Assembly (NCBI RefSeq): GCF_947623445.1
Contig: NC_135246.1
Location: 12,941,856-13,005,855, forward strand
DNA from: Clavelina lepadiformis
Lineage: Eukaryota; Chordata; Ascidiacea; Aplousobranchia; Clavelinidae
Length of the DNA: 64,000 nt
Reading direction: 5' to 3'
Part shown: positions 18,369 to 31,050 of the stretch, piece by piece
How the letters are laid out: each line of letters begins with the position of its first letter
Numbering within the stretch: position 1 is the first letter of the stretch
Program-made: the position numbers and the translations under genes
Notes under the pieces: model-generated
The model's input: the letters and a program-made list of their open reading frames with translations, nothing else
What the model was told of the DNA's origin: nothing
Database searches by the model: none

Positions 18369-20517
18369 TATCACAGCTATTTAACTTAAAACGTTTTAAA
18401 AAAAGAGGAAGCTGAAACAATATATAACATAGCGCGTCATAATAAAGAAATAGTTTAAATATAGAACTTTATGCAAATAAAGATTCAAAGCGATAGGCCT
18501 ATTCTGCATAAACGTTAGAAAACAATAAACTTTTCATGGAACGAAACTGTTCTGCCGCAAACGCGTAACTATTTTCTACAGCAGCATGAACTGTTAGCCT
18601 TAAACAGAAGTCAAATGCCAGGGTATATATTAAGCCTTGCATTGCCTCTCTCGCTTGCTACTGCTTTGTCTACTGAACAAACAGGATTCCAGAATAAATG
18701 ATAACATGATATCTGCAGATTATTTCATCATATCCTTCAAATTGGTTGTCAGCGTATAATACTTACCACAATGCAGTTTTCTTGATGTACCTGGTTATGT
18801 TTTTTGAAAAGCAAAAATTTTCATTATATAATATTCCAGATAAAACTACAATTAATTTTACAGCAGCAATAATTTTATTTAATTCACGTGGGGCCTCACA
18901 AAAATAAACTTTTTATTTTTCAATGAGATCTCTTGTTTCAGGATTGAAATAAAAAAATCATTAAACAACATCGAAGTGTTAAATAATTCAGTTTGCATCA
19001 TTACGAAATGTGAAACAGACAGCAGGCAAATTGAACAAGCATGTGCGTTTTTGCATCGGCACACTGACTATAATATAGCACCTTTCTTGTTTACAAATCG
19101 GCATTAAGATCTTCTAATCTAATTGGAACATTATAGTCTACGATAATGGTAGCGTGTTTTGTTATTAAATCTCTTTGTACATATGTTCATGCACGTATCA
19201 CTTGCAGATGCCAGTAGAATAACGCATAAAGATGTGTGTTTGCGTCAAATCTTGTTTTTTATAGAAGCAACGGCTTCCAAGTTACTGTATTTTGTCGGGT
19301 TTCCCACTGAGCAAGTACACTTTCTATGTTTCTTCACAAGACACTAATAAAATGTTTGGCAAGACGACGTTCAAATAAATTGTTCTTGAAATGAGGGAAA
19401 TACATATGAATAAGCATGAAGCATTGTGTAAAAAGAACATTTTAAATGTCTGAATGCATCGCACTTGATTACATTTGACGTTATTTATTTATACAGGTAA
19501 AAAAGAAAGGTCATTAAGAGGCGAAATTTTCGCTTAATAAAAGTTGTACCAAAAAATTTTATCAACACGACTGGTGATAAAAGTATCAGAGAAAAAAAGC
19601 TAAAAAAAGAATTAAAAAATAAGGCATGCGATTACAAATTGAAATGAGTCAACTGCATATTTTGATGAACCAGACGGCAGACGACGTATACAAGGCAATA
19701 ATCCTTGACCAACAAGGTTGTGTCGCTGCCGAACAGTTATCCAATAAAATACGCAAAACATCGATTAATTATTTCATTGCGTGAAGCGCTGAAAAGGTTT
19801 ATGTTGATCTGCTGGGAATTGGTACCAAAAGCTTAAGGATAAATAGAGTGAAAGCTCGTTGACCCAAATTCGAAGGAATCAAAGTAATACTACTGGTCAA
19901 GGCAAAACGTCTATAGCTTATACAGAATCTTTGGAAACTAAATGTATACCAAACCAAACTGCAAAAATATATACCAAATTTATACCAAACAGATCTGAAA
20001 AAGCAAATGAAACGTTAATGTAAAAACACTTTTTACACACACACCAACTTTAGGAGTAAATTTTGAAAGCTATCTAACTTACAGAAAAACGTTACTTTGA
20101 CTGTTTAATTCATAATATGACTAGTTTTATGGATTAGTGACTATTGTTAATGCAAAACACTGCAGATCAGTTTTAGCCCACATAAATTGGTTCTGGATTA
20201 GCATTAGTTTCATCATCTGCAAAGTGTGCAAAGTTTGCAATAAGGTGCATCTCCTCCATCACTAGATTTAGAGATCCAAGGAAATTCATGAGACCATTCT
20301 GAACGAAATTTTCGTTGACCATCATAACGTGGTTTCCATTTCCTTGATGCCATTATTATTCAATTTTGAATTTTTCGTATAACGCCTTATAAACCAACTA
20401 AATTTAGCGCCCAGCTACCGTTTTCTCAAGACGGCTGAGAACAGTGAGTGACAGTCAGCACTCAGCAGTTCAGTTTCAGTAAATTCAGTCCTACACTCTA
20501 CTGTTAGTCTGTTACTG
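18369..20517. other. Intergenic upstream of tetraspanin 3; no gene seen
   Basis: No coding frame with splice support. Near 19945-20000 there are several TATACCAAA-like units resembling those in the small repeat element at 20518-20704, suggesting a second, decayed copy of the same sequence. Confidence 0.4.
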
Positions 20518-20704
20518 CAGGGTTGCCAGATTGTAAAGTAAATCTGTGGTAGAAATTCAGAAACAGTTTTTTTAATTTCAAAAATATACCAAGAATATAC
20601 CAGTTTTCCAAAATATACCAAACGAAAAAATCGCATACCAAACAGGTTTGAAATATACCAGATTTCTGGAATTTGGTATATAAATATACCAGTTGGCAAC
20701 CATG
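20518..20704. mobile_element. Short element with GGTTGCCA ends and repeated ATACCA units
   Basis: A 187-bp block starts CAGGGTTGCCA and ends TTGGCAACCATG, an inverted pair typical of small hAT-type elements. Its interior holds at least six ATACCA units in one orientation. The flanking 8-mers (TGTTACTG and CTTCGAGT) do not match, so no target duplication supports it. Decayed non-autonomous element is the likeliest reading; a simple repeat expansion is the alternative. Confidence 0.4.
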
Positions 20705-21769
20705 CTTCGAGTGTACAAGATCGAGCCTGTTAGTCGCTATTTAGATTTTACGCAACATTAAACCATAAATCTATTGATCGTGCTTTAGTGACTCAGCTTT
20801 CACTTGAACGCGAAAGTTGGTGGTTTTAGCTGGGCTTCCATATCAATTTCATAAACTGGAATAAGATCAACACAACAACACAATCAAAAAAACCCATCAA
20901 GAGTTGGAATAAGAACCAGGTTGTTATTAGTTCGGGATCGAAAAAAATACAAGAGCTTATCGCTGCAATGATTCAGGCAATTTTATAGTTATTTCGATGA
21001 CGTTTTCAATGTTCTTGATTCAGCCGTGTTCCATGTTCAACAAGTATTCTGTCCAGAGGGCCACTGATAAGCGAACAAATGTAACAACACTACAATCATA
21101 TTAGTTGTGTCAAACTCATAATATGGGCATCGAACAGCTAAGCGTCGATTGATTGAAGTTTTTTAACCACAGAACAAGGACAAACTAATAATCAGTAATG
21201 TTTCCAATGGTTTCTACGATTACAGCTTGCAGCAAATCAACTCTAGCCGTATGCGTAACAGGATTTGTGTATTGTATCAATTCAATTACAATGTCGAAGC
21301 AAAAAGCAAACTAAACTCCAGTGTAGCGACATCTAACAAGCTTACCGTCCATACGTATAATGGGTCAATATTTCTAAAAAACTATTAATATTTAAAATAG
21401 CTGCAATTCATCACGTGTTTTCAGCTTCATGAAAAATATCGACAATCTATATTCGCACCCTGAGATGGTCGATTTGTTAAGAAATGTTATTAGTTGTTAA
21501 TACACAATATCTACTCAAATAACTGTAATATTATGGGGCTATGTATCAATTAAGTACAAAGCTGCACAAAGAATCGGTTTGAAACTTGCACAAAAATGGC
21601 ATTCGCTGTACAGAAATCAATCATCATTCAAACAAAAAGTATATACAGAAGTCATTCAAACTTATCGGCTACATTGTTTGTGAAAATAACGAAAAATGTT
21701 TTTGTTGATCATGCACTGAATTATGGTAATTTTTTTTACTCCATGTTGGATGCATCGTGAAGGAATACC

Positions 21770-23963
21770 TTACGCGTATCTCTCCTTTCGGATATTCTTG
21801 TAAATACAACAGGCGAAGACCATGGCCATGAGCTGCAAGTCAAAGCATAAATTAAAATGGTATTTATATGACCACAGAGAAAAAAGTGGATTGCATGGTG
21901 AAACGTGGCATAGTGTAGGTGTAGCGTTTTAGCAGTATTCTCAAATACCTCAACGAACAAAACAGCAATCGCTACGCCACCAAGTATATAGAAGTAGTTT
22001 TTCATCGCTGCTTCACAGCCTGGTCTTGATATACCAAGAGCAGCACCACAACTTGCAGGCGGTGGCATTAAGACGGTTGCCCAGTCAAGTGAGTTGTTGA
22101 TTCCACAACATTCGAACTAGGAAAAATAAAAAAATACTGACCGACACATTCTTAATTATGTAACTAATAACTCGTAATAATAATAATATGTAAAACTCAT
22201 AACTTACACCAGCTTTTCAAGACTACATGCAGTCAGTACACGTCACTTACCGTGTTCTGTATAGCATCCCACGCAGCGGTCACCGATTTACCTTGCTCAG
22301 AGTCAACACCGTAAAACTTCATGGAATCGATGGCAGTTTGTTTGGCGTCCGGGTAAAACACAAAAGCAAGAACTCCTCCAACAATTTCCAAGATGAATAT
22401 GAGGAGAATCATCACGAAAAACTAAAAGAAATTAATTCGAATGAACAGGAGGACTTTTAAAGTTTCATTTAATGCTCTAATTCTTACACCTATTTATAAC
22501 GATACCACACATGCCTTATAAGTAAAGAAAGTAAACTACTGCTGTGGTGGGATACCAGCAAAAAGCAAAACTCACGGTTGCGAGAAGGCATTTGTTTTCC
22601 TTGATGGCTCCACAACATCCAAGAAATCCAACAACAAACAAGAGAGCACCGACCGCAATGATGATGTAAACCGCATTAAAAATCGCTGGATCAGATGACA
22701 CCAGTTGTTTGAAGGAATCTCCGCCAACGGCAACCCATATTCCAACTCCAAGCAACGCTGCTCCACCTAACTGGATGAAATTATTAAAGTTAGGTTTAAG
22801 TCAGTTACCACACAATAGTTCACTCATCAGCCAACTCAATTTCTTGCAAAAAGGACGTTTCTCGTGCTGACAGCAAGTTTAAGTAAAACTCGGGCGACAT
22901 GTTGAGACTGTAATTAAGATTATGCATTTACAGGTAACAGAGCGTTAGAACTTTTATCGCGCTGCAACCCAATTTTTTTATTTAGTCCTCAGTGACCAAT
23001 GGGCGGGATTGTGCATGCAGTATAAGTGCATAGCAAATAGTTAACACAAAGTTATAGACTAAGGTATTAAACTTCGGCTATTTTTTGCATGAAAACGTTG
23101 TAGATAGCAACTGTAAGTTTAATAAACACTGCAGTTAAAGTGCACCAACTGGCTATCAATCCATTAAAAGTGATACGGCGCGGTCAATCAACAATTTTCA
23201 TGCAAACTTTAATTGCTAGCGATTAGCTTTTGATGCTGTAGTTGCGCAGCCCACAACACATTGTAACATATCTATGTAATTTATGATACCACTGTTCGTA
23301 AGGTTATAGTTCAATTTCAAAAGTAATAAATACAAATGGTGCGGTTTGCAAGCCTTTCTCGAGTACGCATATCGCCCGAAACATTGTACGGCTTACGCCC
23401 GTTTACAGTAACTACTTGGTGGATGGTTTAGATTGGCCGTTGTTATTGGCGCAAGTATGTTTGTGCTTTACGACGATGTTATGTGGTTTAACGTCGTAAT
23501 TTACATGCAATGTACAATACATTTACGGAGCATCTTTCATTTTAACAAAACCTCCTTTCGATTTTCTTTCACCCTGCTCTTATAGTTTTACAATATTTGT
23601 CCAAAAGAAATAAAAAGCAAGTGTTTGTGGAGTATACCAATTATCATTAACCGCTTCGACGAAAACTGTTTTGACTAAGATAGTGAACCTATAAATAATA
23701 TATATGGAACTGTAGATGGAAGGTCTGCTGCTGTATAAAAAAATATCAGTCGTCCATACACACGGCTGATGGGTTACGATTATATTAAACGCAGCAAGCG
23801 ACAGTTCAGGTCAGACTTTCAGACCCATAGAATCGTGGTAAAACAAACACTTTTTAGTCTAATTCAGACATATACCGTGCAAAGTACACAATCATAAAAT
23901 ACTCACAAAGATGAGCAGATTGAAGAAAAACATTAGGTACTTGCAACATTCCGCGTTACCCAT
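21770..23963 (-). CDS. Tetraspanin 4 of the cluster (217 aa, four-cysteine loop)
   Basis: Exons in coding order: 23963-23907, 22770-22576, 22421-22251, 22116-21949, 21832-21770. It starts MGNAECCKYLMFFFNLLIF. Exon 2 has LGGAALLGVGIWVAVGGD and FLGCCGAIKENKCLLAT. Exon 3 has FILEIVGGVLAFVFYPDAKQ, ending WDAIQNT. The large loop has FECCGINNSLDW, PPPASCGAA and RPGCEAA (four cysteines). The tail is LMAMVFACCIYKNIRKERYA. All introns are phase 0. It is the nearest relative of tetraspanin 3 by layout and by exon 3, but the rest of the gene has drifted further apart, so exon 3 appears homogenised between the two copies. Confidence 0.92.
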
Positions 23964-26900
23964 TTTCACAGTTGGTATAATTTAAACACCTCCTTAAGAT
24001 ATCTCACTGAAACAAGAAACACGATACATCACAACATGTAGCATACGTACAACACGTAGGTCTATGAAAAGGCCGATGTGAAGGTTAGAGACATATCACG
24101 TGCTATGCGAACCATGTTGAATTTCGTTCTCTTCGTTTCGTTTCGACATATATCTACTACCTTATGGGCAAACAAGCTAGCAGGGAGAGCTTTGCTGTAG
24201 CTTGTTATTCTAAAGCTGCTGTGACAAACCTATCCACATGTGCTTGTGAGTGAACACAAAGCTTTCGGGAAAAGTTTAAAAGAAATAAATCCGTTGATCA
24301 AATTAAACAGTTACTGAATAATTAATCGCCATCCTTATCCGATATATTCATGTTGAGAAAACAGTATATGGTATACCACTTCATTACAGCATGTTGCCAT
24401 ATATGAGACGTAGTTAATGCTTTTTTAAAACCGCACAGTACTGCAATTAACATTCCTTTGGGAGCAAGCCAAATGAACAACGGTCAATTCATATTACAGT
24501 ACCTAAAAATATTATGGGTATGAAACGATCATCGTTGTTTGACAATGTATGGAAAATCCAGCAATAAATGTTTTTATCCTACTCTGTCTAAGTTTTGGTC
24601 TTTCAGATGTGTTCTTTTCATGGTGTTTTTAAATCTGTAGGATGACACCGCACAAATTATGGTGTTTCCGTGAAGTATTTCTATACAGTATAGAGTATAG
24701 ACGAAATGTCAGGCTCATTTCATCAAACATTATAAATTGCCTTCAAATGAATAGCATCAAGTAACAAATATATGTGGCGCAATCACAGAGCCCGACTGAA
24801 ATCAACAGAGGTTTTAAAGTTAAATGCGTTGTTGCCAATACGCTTTATAGTTATTTACAGCCTCAGCTGTACCTGGTATCGTTTTCAAGAACAAAATTTG
24901 TAGTTACTTCCATATCAAAAGTACGCTACAGTAGCGTCTAGCAAGGAGATCAGTTTATCTGTTTTTAGCAGTGTTCTGCAGGGCGTGATATCATCACATT
25001 AACACTGGACAGGCTATACTACATCATAGAAGGTCGTAAAAAGTAAAAACATCAAGCCACTTTCCCCACAAGCTTGTTTGCGATGACTATGACTAAACGG
25101 TAAACAGGGTACCTCATTAATACGTAAAATTTCTACTGGTAAATATTGATTAGTCAATACATTTAGAAATTCTTATCGTGTCTCTCCCCTGTAGTGTCCA
25201 GCATAATAACGTGACGAAAACTATATAAATGTAACTAATTCCTTGTTGCGAAAAACTACTTTCACTGCCTGACTGCTGTATAGTTGCACAACATACCAAA
25301 GCGAACTTAACTTAATCAGTTAAACGACAGAAACTGTACAATGTCTTTATTAAATAACCTATCTTTCAGTTCTATATTTAATGTAGTCGTAACAGTAAGT
25401 GCGTAAGAATCACGAGTTATAGGATCGCCCATACACCCACTCATTTTTAATTTATCTATAATAAGCTTATGTGGCACAAGCTCATTGTCGTCGACAATTA
25501 CAGTAAATTTCCCCGATTTCTACGCAAAGCACACTGTCACAATGGCTTGTTTAAATGATAGCAGGCTTTCAGCAACATGTCAATTGCCTCGTAACAAATT
25601 ATTTATCTCCCACAGATACCAACACTGACTATTTATATATGCTAAGGATTTTGTTTTTTCCGCAACGAATTTCTTAACATTCTAAACAAATTCAACACAA
25701 AAGTAGCCCGAGTATAAGAAACTTATCAATATGGTATAATGAAACAAGCAAAAACCCCTTAAAGCGTTCATAACTTTAAAAGATCAAAAGGATTTTTGTC
25801 ATGCTGAACTGACTTTACTGCCATTACCACACCCTCTCATGCTAGCAAGGACGTCATCCATTAACGGTCTACGCGCCAACTCACAACTTGTCTCTTCTTG
25901 TAATGACAACAGAAAACCTTTTCTCTCACCAGGAGTTCGCTTTGTGTTTGAAACCACGGGCAGTCTTGTTTCTTTATTTTCTTTATTGAGAGGAGCGTCT
26001 TTGAGTATTTAAGTAACAAGCGCAGATATCGGTTACCACTCCATTAAAACCTGTCTCTTTAATTAAATCTTCCTTGCTGACGTAAAAAGCGGTGTACGAT
26101 GTTGTCCAAGTGCCGAAGGCAGCTGCAAACAAAACCATCATCACATAGATGCGTTCGTACTGTGAGAACAAGATGATGCGCATACTATATCGGTTCAACA
26201 ATTGTCGGTGCAGATGTAAGATATAGATATCTCAATTTTAAATGGTTTACTTTTGCATATTTTTTTCTGATCTGCCTGTTGAAGGATAGGTGTTATTGTT
26301 TCATGTTACTGTGGTTAACTGTGATGTGTTACCTATCATGTGTTGTAGGCTATCTGATTTCTCAAAAACCTCTCAAGCAAGATGACAAACAATTACTGAA
26401 TGCAAATCTTAAAAAGCGCTGTCAGTTATCTGCAGTGCTGCAAAATTTCAGGTTCTTTGCGAAACACACGTCTACGAACATGTACACAATACTACATTTT
26501 GCTAACGAACGTCCAGGAAACACCACTCCCCCAACCAACCATTATTCTGTAACTAACAATGGAAAAAAACGCTTCTGCTTTTTCCTATACAGTTCACTGT
26601 TAAAATAGACCATGACGTAACCCTATAGTGATGGCTTTTTCAACAACAAGAGCAGATTTACGTAGGCGGCATAGCTTCAAAAATAGTGGAAAGGGAAACG
26701 TTATTCGAATAAATAGAGCAGCGTACCACACTGATACGATCATGTTTACAAAGGTTCCTATTTTTCTTTTCTTTGATATCTGTGTATACGTGCATGGGCA
26801 CTCTTGTCGCCAACCATACTTAATTTTGCTGCAGATAACATCTTTCGTATTTGTGCGATTGTACTTTCGTTGATGACTGACGATTAATCATCACCCCAAC

Positions 26901-27448
26901 AGCACATATATCCTCATTTTACACCTCACGGAAAATTCATGGCTCAAGCAAAATTTAACTGAGGCGTATAGTGCAGTACTGTATAGCTGATGCTAAGGTA
27001 AGTTCTTTCTTACTGTTACTTTCTCATAACAATTTGTTAGTTCATGACATCAAGTGAAACACGTACTGTATATACAGTATAAGCACCGGTCCAAAAAGTT
27101 TTACAAGGCTCCAGTTGCTACCAACTGTTTTGTTCAGCAATCACTGGTGACGAGGTGAGCAGAATGCCACGCTGTTTTGCTCCCTACCGTCATCTTGGCG
27201 CAGACATAGAAAACAGTACCGGTATTTGTTTATTACAGTACAAATGACATGTTACGGCAGAAAAATTGCTGTACAGTTACTTAATTGAATAGCTTTTCGA
27301 CTAAGTGTTTTTGTAAATTACATAGACACGGTTGTGTACACTGTCAGAGACAGCAAATCAGTACGATTAGCAAATAGAGAAAAGTATTTTTTACATGTTC
27401 TCTTAATCGCGCTTTTGTTTGTTCCATTTTCTTCATACCACGCTTTAA
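23964..27448. other. Intergenic between tetraspanins 4 and 5; one orphan exon candidate, otherwise nothing
   Basis: About 3.5 kb of AT-rich sequence. Apart from a minus-strand exon-like frame at 25983-26159, listed separately, the open frames lack splice signals or recognisable similarity. Two neighbouring plus-strand frames at 26279-26608 and 26628-26873 show no coding character beyond length. Confidence 0.4.
25983..26159 (-). CDS. Unassigned terminal-exon candidate, 58 codons
   Basis: On the minus strand a TTCTCACAG acceptor is followed by an open frame YERIYVMMVLFAAAF that runs to a stop at 25983. The first part is hydrophobic enough for a membrane segment, followed by a polar tail (SKEDLIKETGF). 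It is not recognised, and it is not the end of tetraspanin 5, which has a better last exon at 27449-27502. It could be the last exon of an unknown gene or a chance frame. Confidence 0.2.
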   Translation of the reverse strand, partial: YERIYVMMVLFAAAFGTWTTSYTAFYVSKEDLIKETGFNGVVTDICACYLNTQRRSSQ

Positions 27449-28941
27449 TTAACTTTTTATTATTCTTCTCAGTGCACTACCCAGCATTCCAATGGTAATT
27501 ATCTAAAAAAAATTCAAATATTTAGGTCAGTTTGAGAACTATTTACTAGCCAATTTTAGATCAAAAAAGAAAAACAACATTTAAATAGGAATTACCAATT
27601 TAAGGAGGCAAGTTAGGCCAAAAGTTAAACATTTGTTGTAAAACACCTTAGTCTTATGCAATCTTGTTTTTCACAACAATAAACTATTTGAAGAACTATT
27701 TCAATTTGAATATTTAGCAACATTAACCTATTTCAAAGAACCTCTAATTATGTTCTGGAGAGGTTTACGGCAGACTACTAGTTAAAGTAACTAACTTCGA
27801 ATAGTAATACTCCGAAACCGATTCCTCCTATGATATGAAAAAACGTCTGAAGTTGTTCATCGCAACCATACCGAAACCTGGTGCTGGTGGTCTCGCTGCA
27901 GCTGCTTACTTTGTCGGAACAACAAGAGATCGGCAGATTAGGGAACTCGGTTCCGCGCTGTTTCCAGTCCGTGTACGCATTTATTCCGCAGCATTTAAGC
28001 TGTGTTTGAGGGAAAGGTTTTATTACGTTGTGTAATACTGGTGGTGTTGGGGGTGGTGCACTATACTATAAGCCTATCCTATAAGGAAACAAATAAACAA
28101 TGACCTCACCACACCCTGTATGGTGTCCCACCCCTGTTTTATTTGTGAGTCCATGTCGTAATCCTGAATACTACTTTGGGCATCGTCCCTTGCCAGTGGG
28201 TAGTAAACGAAAGCTAAGACTGATCCGACGATTTCGATGACAAAAACAAGTGCCAAGAGTCCACAATACTGTGAAAATAGGAATAAACTCAGTAAGCTAC
28301 ATTGTTTTAACTAACAAATTCCAATGTAGCCTATACTAGAAGAAATGCGTTTATTTTTCTATTCGCCAGCAGCTTATTGTCACCCTATAGCATTTTCTTA
28401 GAAAAGAAAATCTCTGAAGAAAACATTAAAGAGCAAAAGAGTGTGTAAATATGAGATATGTAGACTACTATATATAACTTTGTTCCAGTATACCTACCAC
28501 AAAGATCAAGTACTTATTCTCAAATAATATGCTTGCGCAACCAAAGAATGCTGTAAAAAACATGATGCCTCCTACAGCCAACATGGCGTAGACTGAAACG
28601 AAAAGACCGGATGCTGTGCCTAGGATGCTTGGAAAAGCTCCTATTGTTATTGCAGTCCATATTGACGCCCCAAGGATTGCACCACCACCTAGCTAAAACA
28701 TTATACTAACGTAATTAAAGGCATAAAAAGACAATTACATAAATATATGGAGGTATTCTGTAACTTTCATGTATATGACAAACAGGTTTGGACGTCTTAA
28801 TTTTTAACTTTGCCAACACAATATAAAGAAAACCTTAGTCACAAGCTATACCGATCATTATATTGTCTGTATACTTACAAACACTAAAAGGCTGCAAAAA
28901 ATGACCAAATTGCGCAAAGTTCCTCCCAAGTAATTTGACAT
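27449..28941 (-). CDS. Tetraspanin 5 of the cluster (223 aa, divergent, six-cysteine loop)
   Basis: Exons in coding order: 28941-28879, 28692-28501, 28268-28110, 27999-27796, 27502-27449. It starts MSNYLGGTLRNLVIF, without the CCKYL motif of its neighbours. Exon 2 (LGGGAILGASIWTAI) ends FGCASILFENKYLIF instead of the usual CCGAIKENKCLL. Exon 3 has FVIEIVGSVLAFVYYPLA. The large loop has LKCCGINAYTDW, PISCC, SSCSE and YGCDEQ, six cysteines in all, so the fold should be kept. The short last exon, IITIGMLGSALRRIIKS, was chosen for its TTTTTTTTAG acceptor, phase and hydrophobic start. It lacks the cysteine pair. This is the most diverged member and may have lost most membrane-proximal acylation sites. 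Confidence 0.85.
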
Positions 28942-29882
28942 TTCTTCACACGTAGCAGGAAATCTACAAAACAGGCAATCTGCGATTTAAAATAGAAGTT
29001 TAAAAACTATCAATTACAGAAAAAATTTGAAGTAAAAATTCAAATTACCTTGTACAAGATTGATTTTCTAAATTGCTTCAATTTTTACTAAGTTTTGAGG
29101 AAATTTTCTGTTTGCTTTGTAATTGTAACTATCTGTGCCTCAGCGCTCGATATGATAAATCACTTGAGTATACACAGTAGTACGCTTTTTTAAAGCTTTA
29201 CAAAATCATTGTTTCCCAATCAAAACTCGCTATCTCTTTTTCGATGTTAAGAACAGCAACGAATAAAACGAAGATTCCAAAACTTGGGAGAAGATTGTTC
29301 GACTTCATTGACGGTTCTTTTCGCGTTATTGCGTCACAAAAGATTGGCATCAAGTTACAGCTAACAGAAGTAACGTGAGAGACTCCCAATAAAAGCGCAT
29401 CAGAACAAAGCAACTTTTGGAAGCCCAATATGAAAAATTTACACAAGTTACACTACAAGCCAGTAATAATGCTGTGTCGTTCTTATATTGTTAATTAAAC
29501 TTTTTTCTTTGTTGTCATGTACGAAAGTTTTGTTTGCAGAGAAAAGCTGTCAACCAACCACATTGGATTCCCCAATATCGGGAAAAAGTCCTCAAGTAAA
29601 AATGAAGAAGCTAATCAGAAAAACTTCTCTTTCTAATGTCTTAGGACATGAATAGCAAGCTACATACGCGTTTTCATTTCCATTACAATACTGACAACGT
29701 ATAATTTTTTCGCCATGCCTTGTCTTGCTAGATATAACAGAACTATGGAAGAGCAAATGAAACGGTTTCAAAAATTTCGTTATCAACACGATTTATTTAA
29801 ATAGCTTCTTACAATTTTGTAGACCTATTACCCCTACAAATGCAATTTTAAATAGGCTACCAGCACGTTGAAGTCTCCTTAC

Positions 29883-30067
29883 CTGCAATCTTCATCTGAT
29901 CAGAATTCTTGATAAGTGCTACTCGGAGATTTACCTAAGGCACTCTGCGTAACGGAAACAGCTATTTTTCCGAACAGTTTTGACATGTATCCTCTTGCTT
30001 TATAAAAAGGATACCATTCTTCGGAGAGGCTAACGTCTTGTATCTTGATGTTAGTTTGCCAACCGAC
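29883..30067 (-). other. Exon-like segment upstream of tetraspanin 5
   Basis: On the minus strand a TTTGACAG acceptor is followed by 55 open codons (VGWQTNIKIQDVSLSEEWYP, later YMSKLFGKIAVSVTQSALG). An in-frame stop comes just before a strong GCAG/GTAAGG donor, and a weaker donor (TTAG/GTAAATC) lies before the stop. It may be a coding exon using the first donor, or a non-coding 5' exon of tetraspanin 5. The product is not recognised. Confidence 0.3.
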
Positions 30068-30799
30068 CTGTCAAAGTGTTTGCATAAAAGTGATTTTTTT
30101 ACACACTCTTTTACTGACTACAACACAGTAAACAAGGCAAACATACAAAATAAGTAGTTACGTGCAAATGAAATATTTATATATATGTTTAACAATACAT
30201 CTCAATATCAGATTCATTAGTTTGAGTAGCAATATGCAGTTTATGTTAGTGTAGTTAATAAGACTATATAAAATTATTTAATGCGATAAAATGTCACTTA
30301 CCGAAGGCAATTATGTGCGGTTAGAATTTAAAGTACATTATACAATATGCATTCTTTCTATTTAAAGAGTTTGATTACGTTTCTCTTAAATCATTGTAAG
30401 GTATTTAATTTTTTTTTGGTATATTTGGCACTAAATAAATAATAATTTATAAATGTTTGCATAAAAGTGCTTAACGTGCCACAAATGCAACTTTGTGCAA
30501 ATAGCGCCAACCAACGGACAGGCTAGGTACAAACAACAATATAGTACGAAGAGCCGTCAATTGAAAAACTATAACCAGAGTCTAATACGGCCGGTGACTC
30601 AGTGTCGTTTCTTAGCCTAGAAATTTGTTTTGCAGCTGCAACGTGCGTGAAGTTCCAGACAGAATGTGCAATATGGCTAAAAGGTCCATGAAAGTTGGTT
30701 ATGTTTAATTTTTCCTAAAACATTTTTCATTGATCTTGAGGATCCACTAGAAGAGTTCGAGACGAGGGGTTTCTTTCAGATTTTATATATGATACGTTT

Positions 30800-31050
30800 A
30801 TCTTCGGAGCGATTCGAACCCCGGTTACCGAGCAAGTGCAACTTTCTATTGCCTCACATTTTTTATTTGGTTTTCGGCTTTTTTATGTTGTTTTGCCGGA
30901 ATTTGTAACTGTTCACCAGGGCCACTGAACAGGAGCACGCACCGTTAATGCCTTGCCCAAAGACATTACAACGGTAGCGTCACTGAGCATCGAACACGAG
31001 CCGGTTTATTACGAACTCACCGATCTTAACCATTCCACTACAAAGCCGAT
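30800..31050 (-). repeat. SINE-like repeat with two tRNA-like promoter regions
   Basis: Read on the minus strand, the segment near 31050 starts with an A-box-like TAGTGGAATGGTTAAG, followed by a B-box-like GTGTTCGATGC at about 30987-30997. After an unrelated body, a second B box (GGTTCGAATCG) lies at 30810-30820, preceded by a tRNA-like stretch. This is the layout of a tRNA-derived SINE, possibly a dimeric one. No A-rich tail or target duplication was located, so the ends are approximate. Confidence 0.5.

Noticed and set aside
26279-26608. Plus-strand frame of 109 codons with a hydrophobic start
   Set aside because: The start looks like a signal peptide, but the rest has no pattern, no neighbour exon and no similarity.
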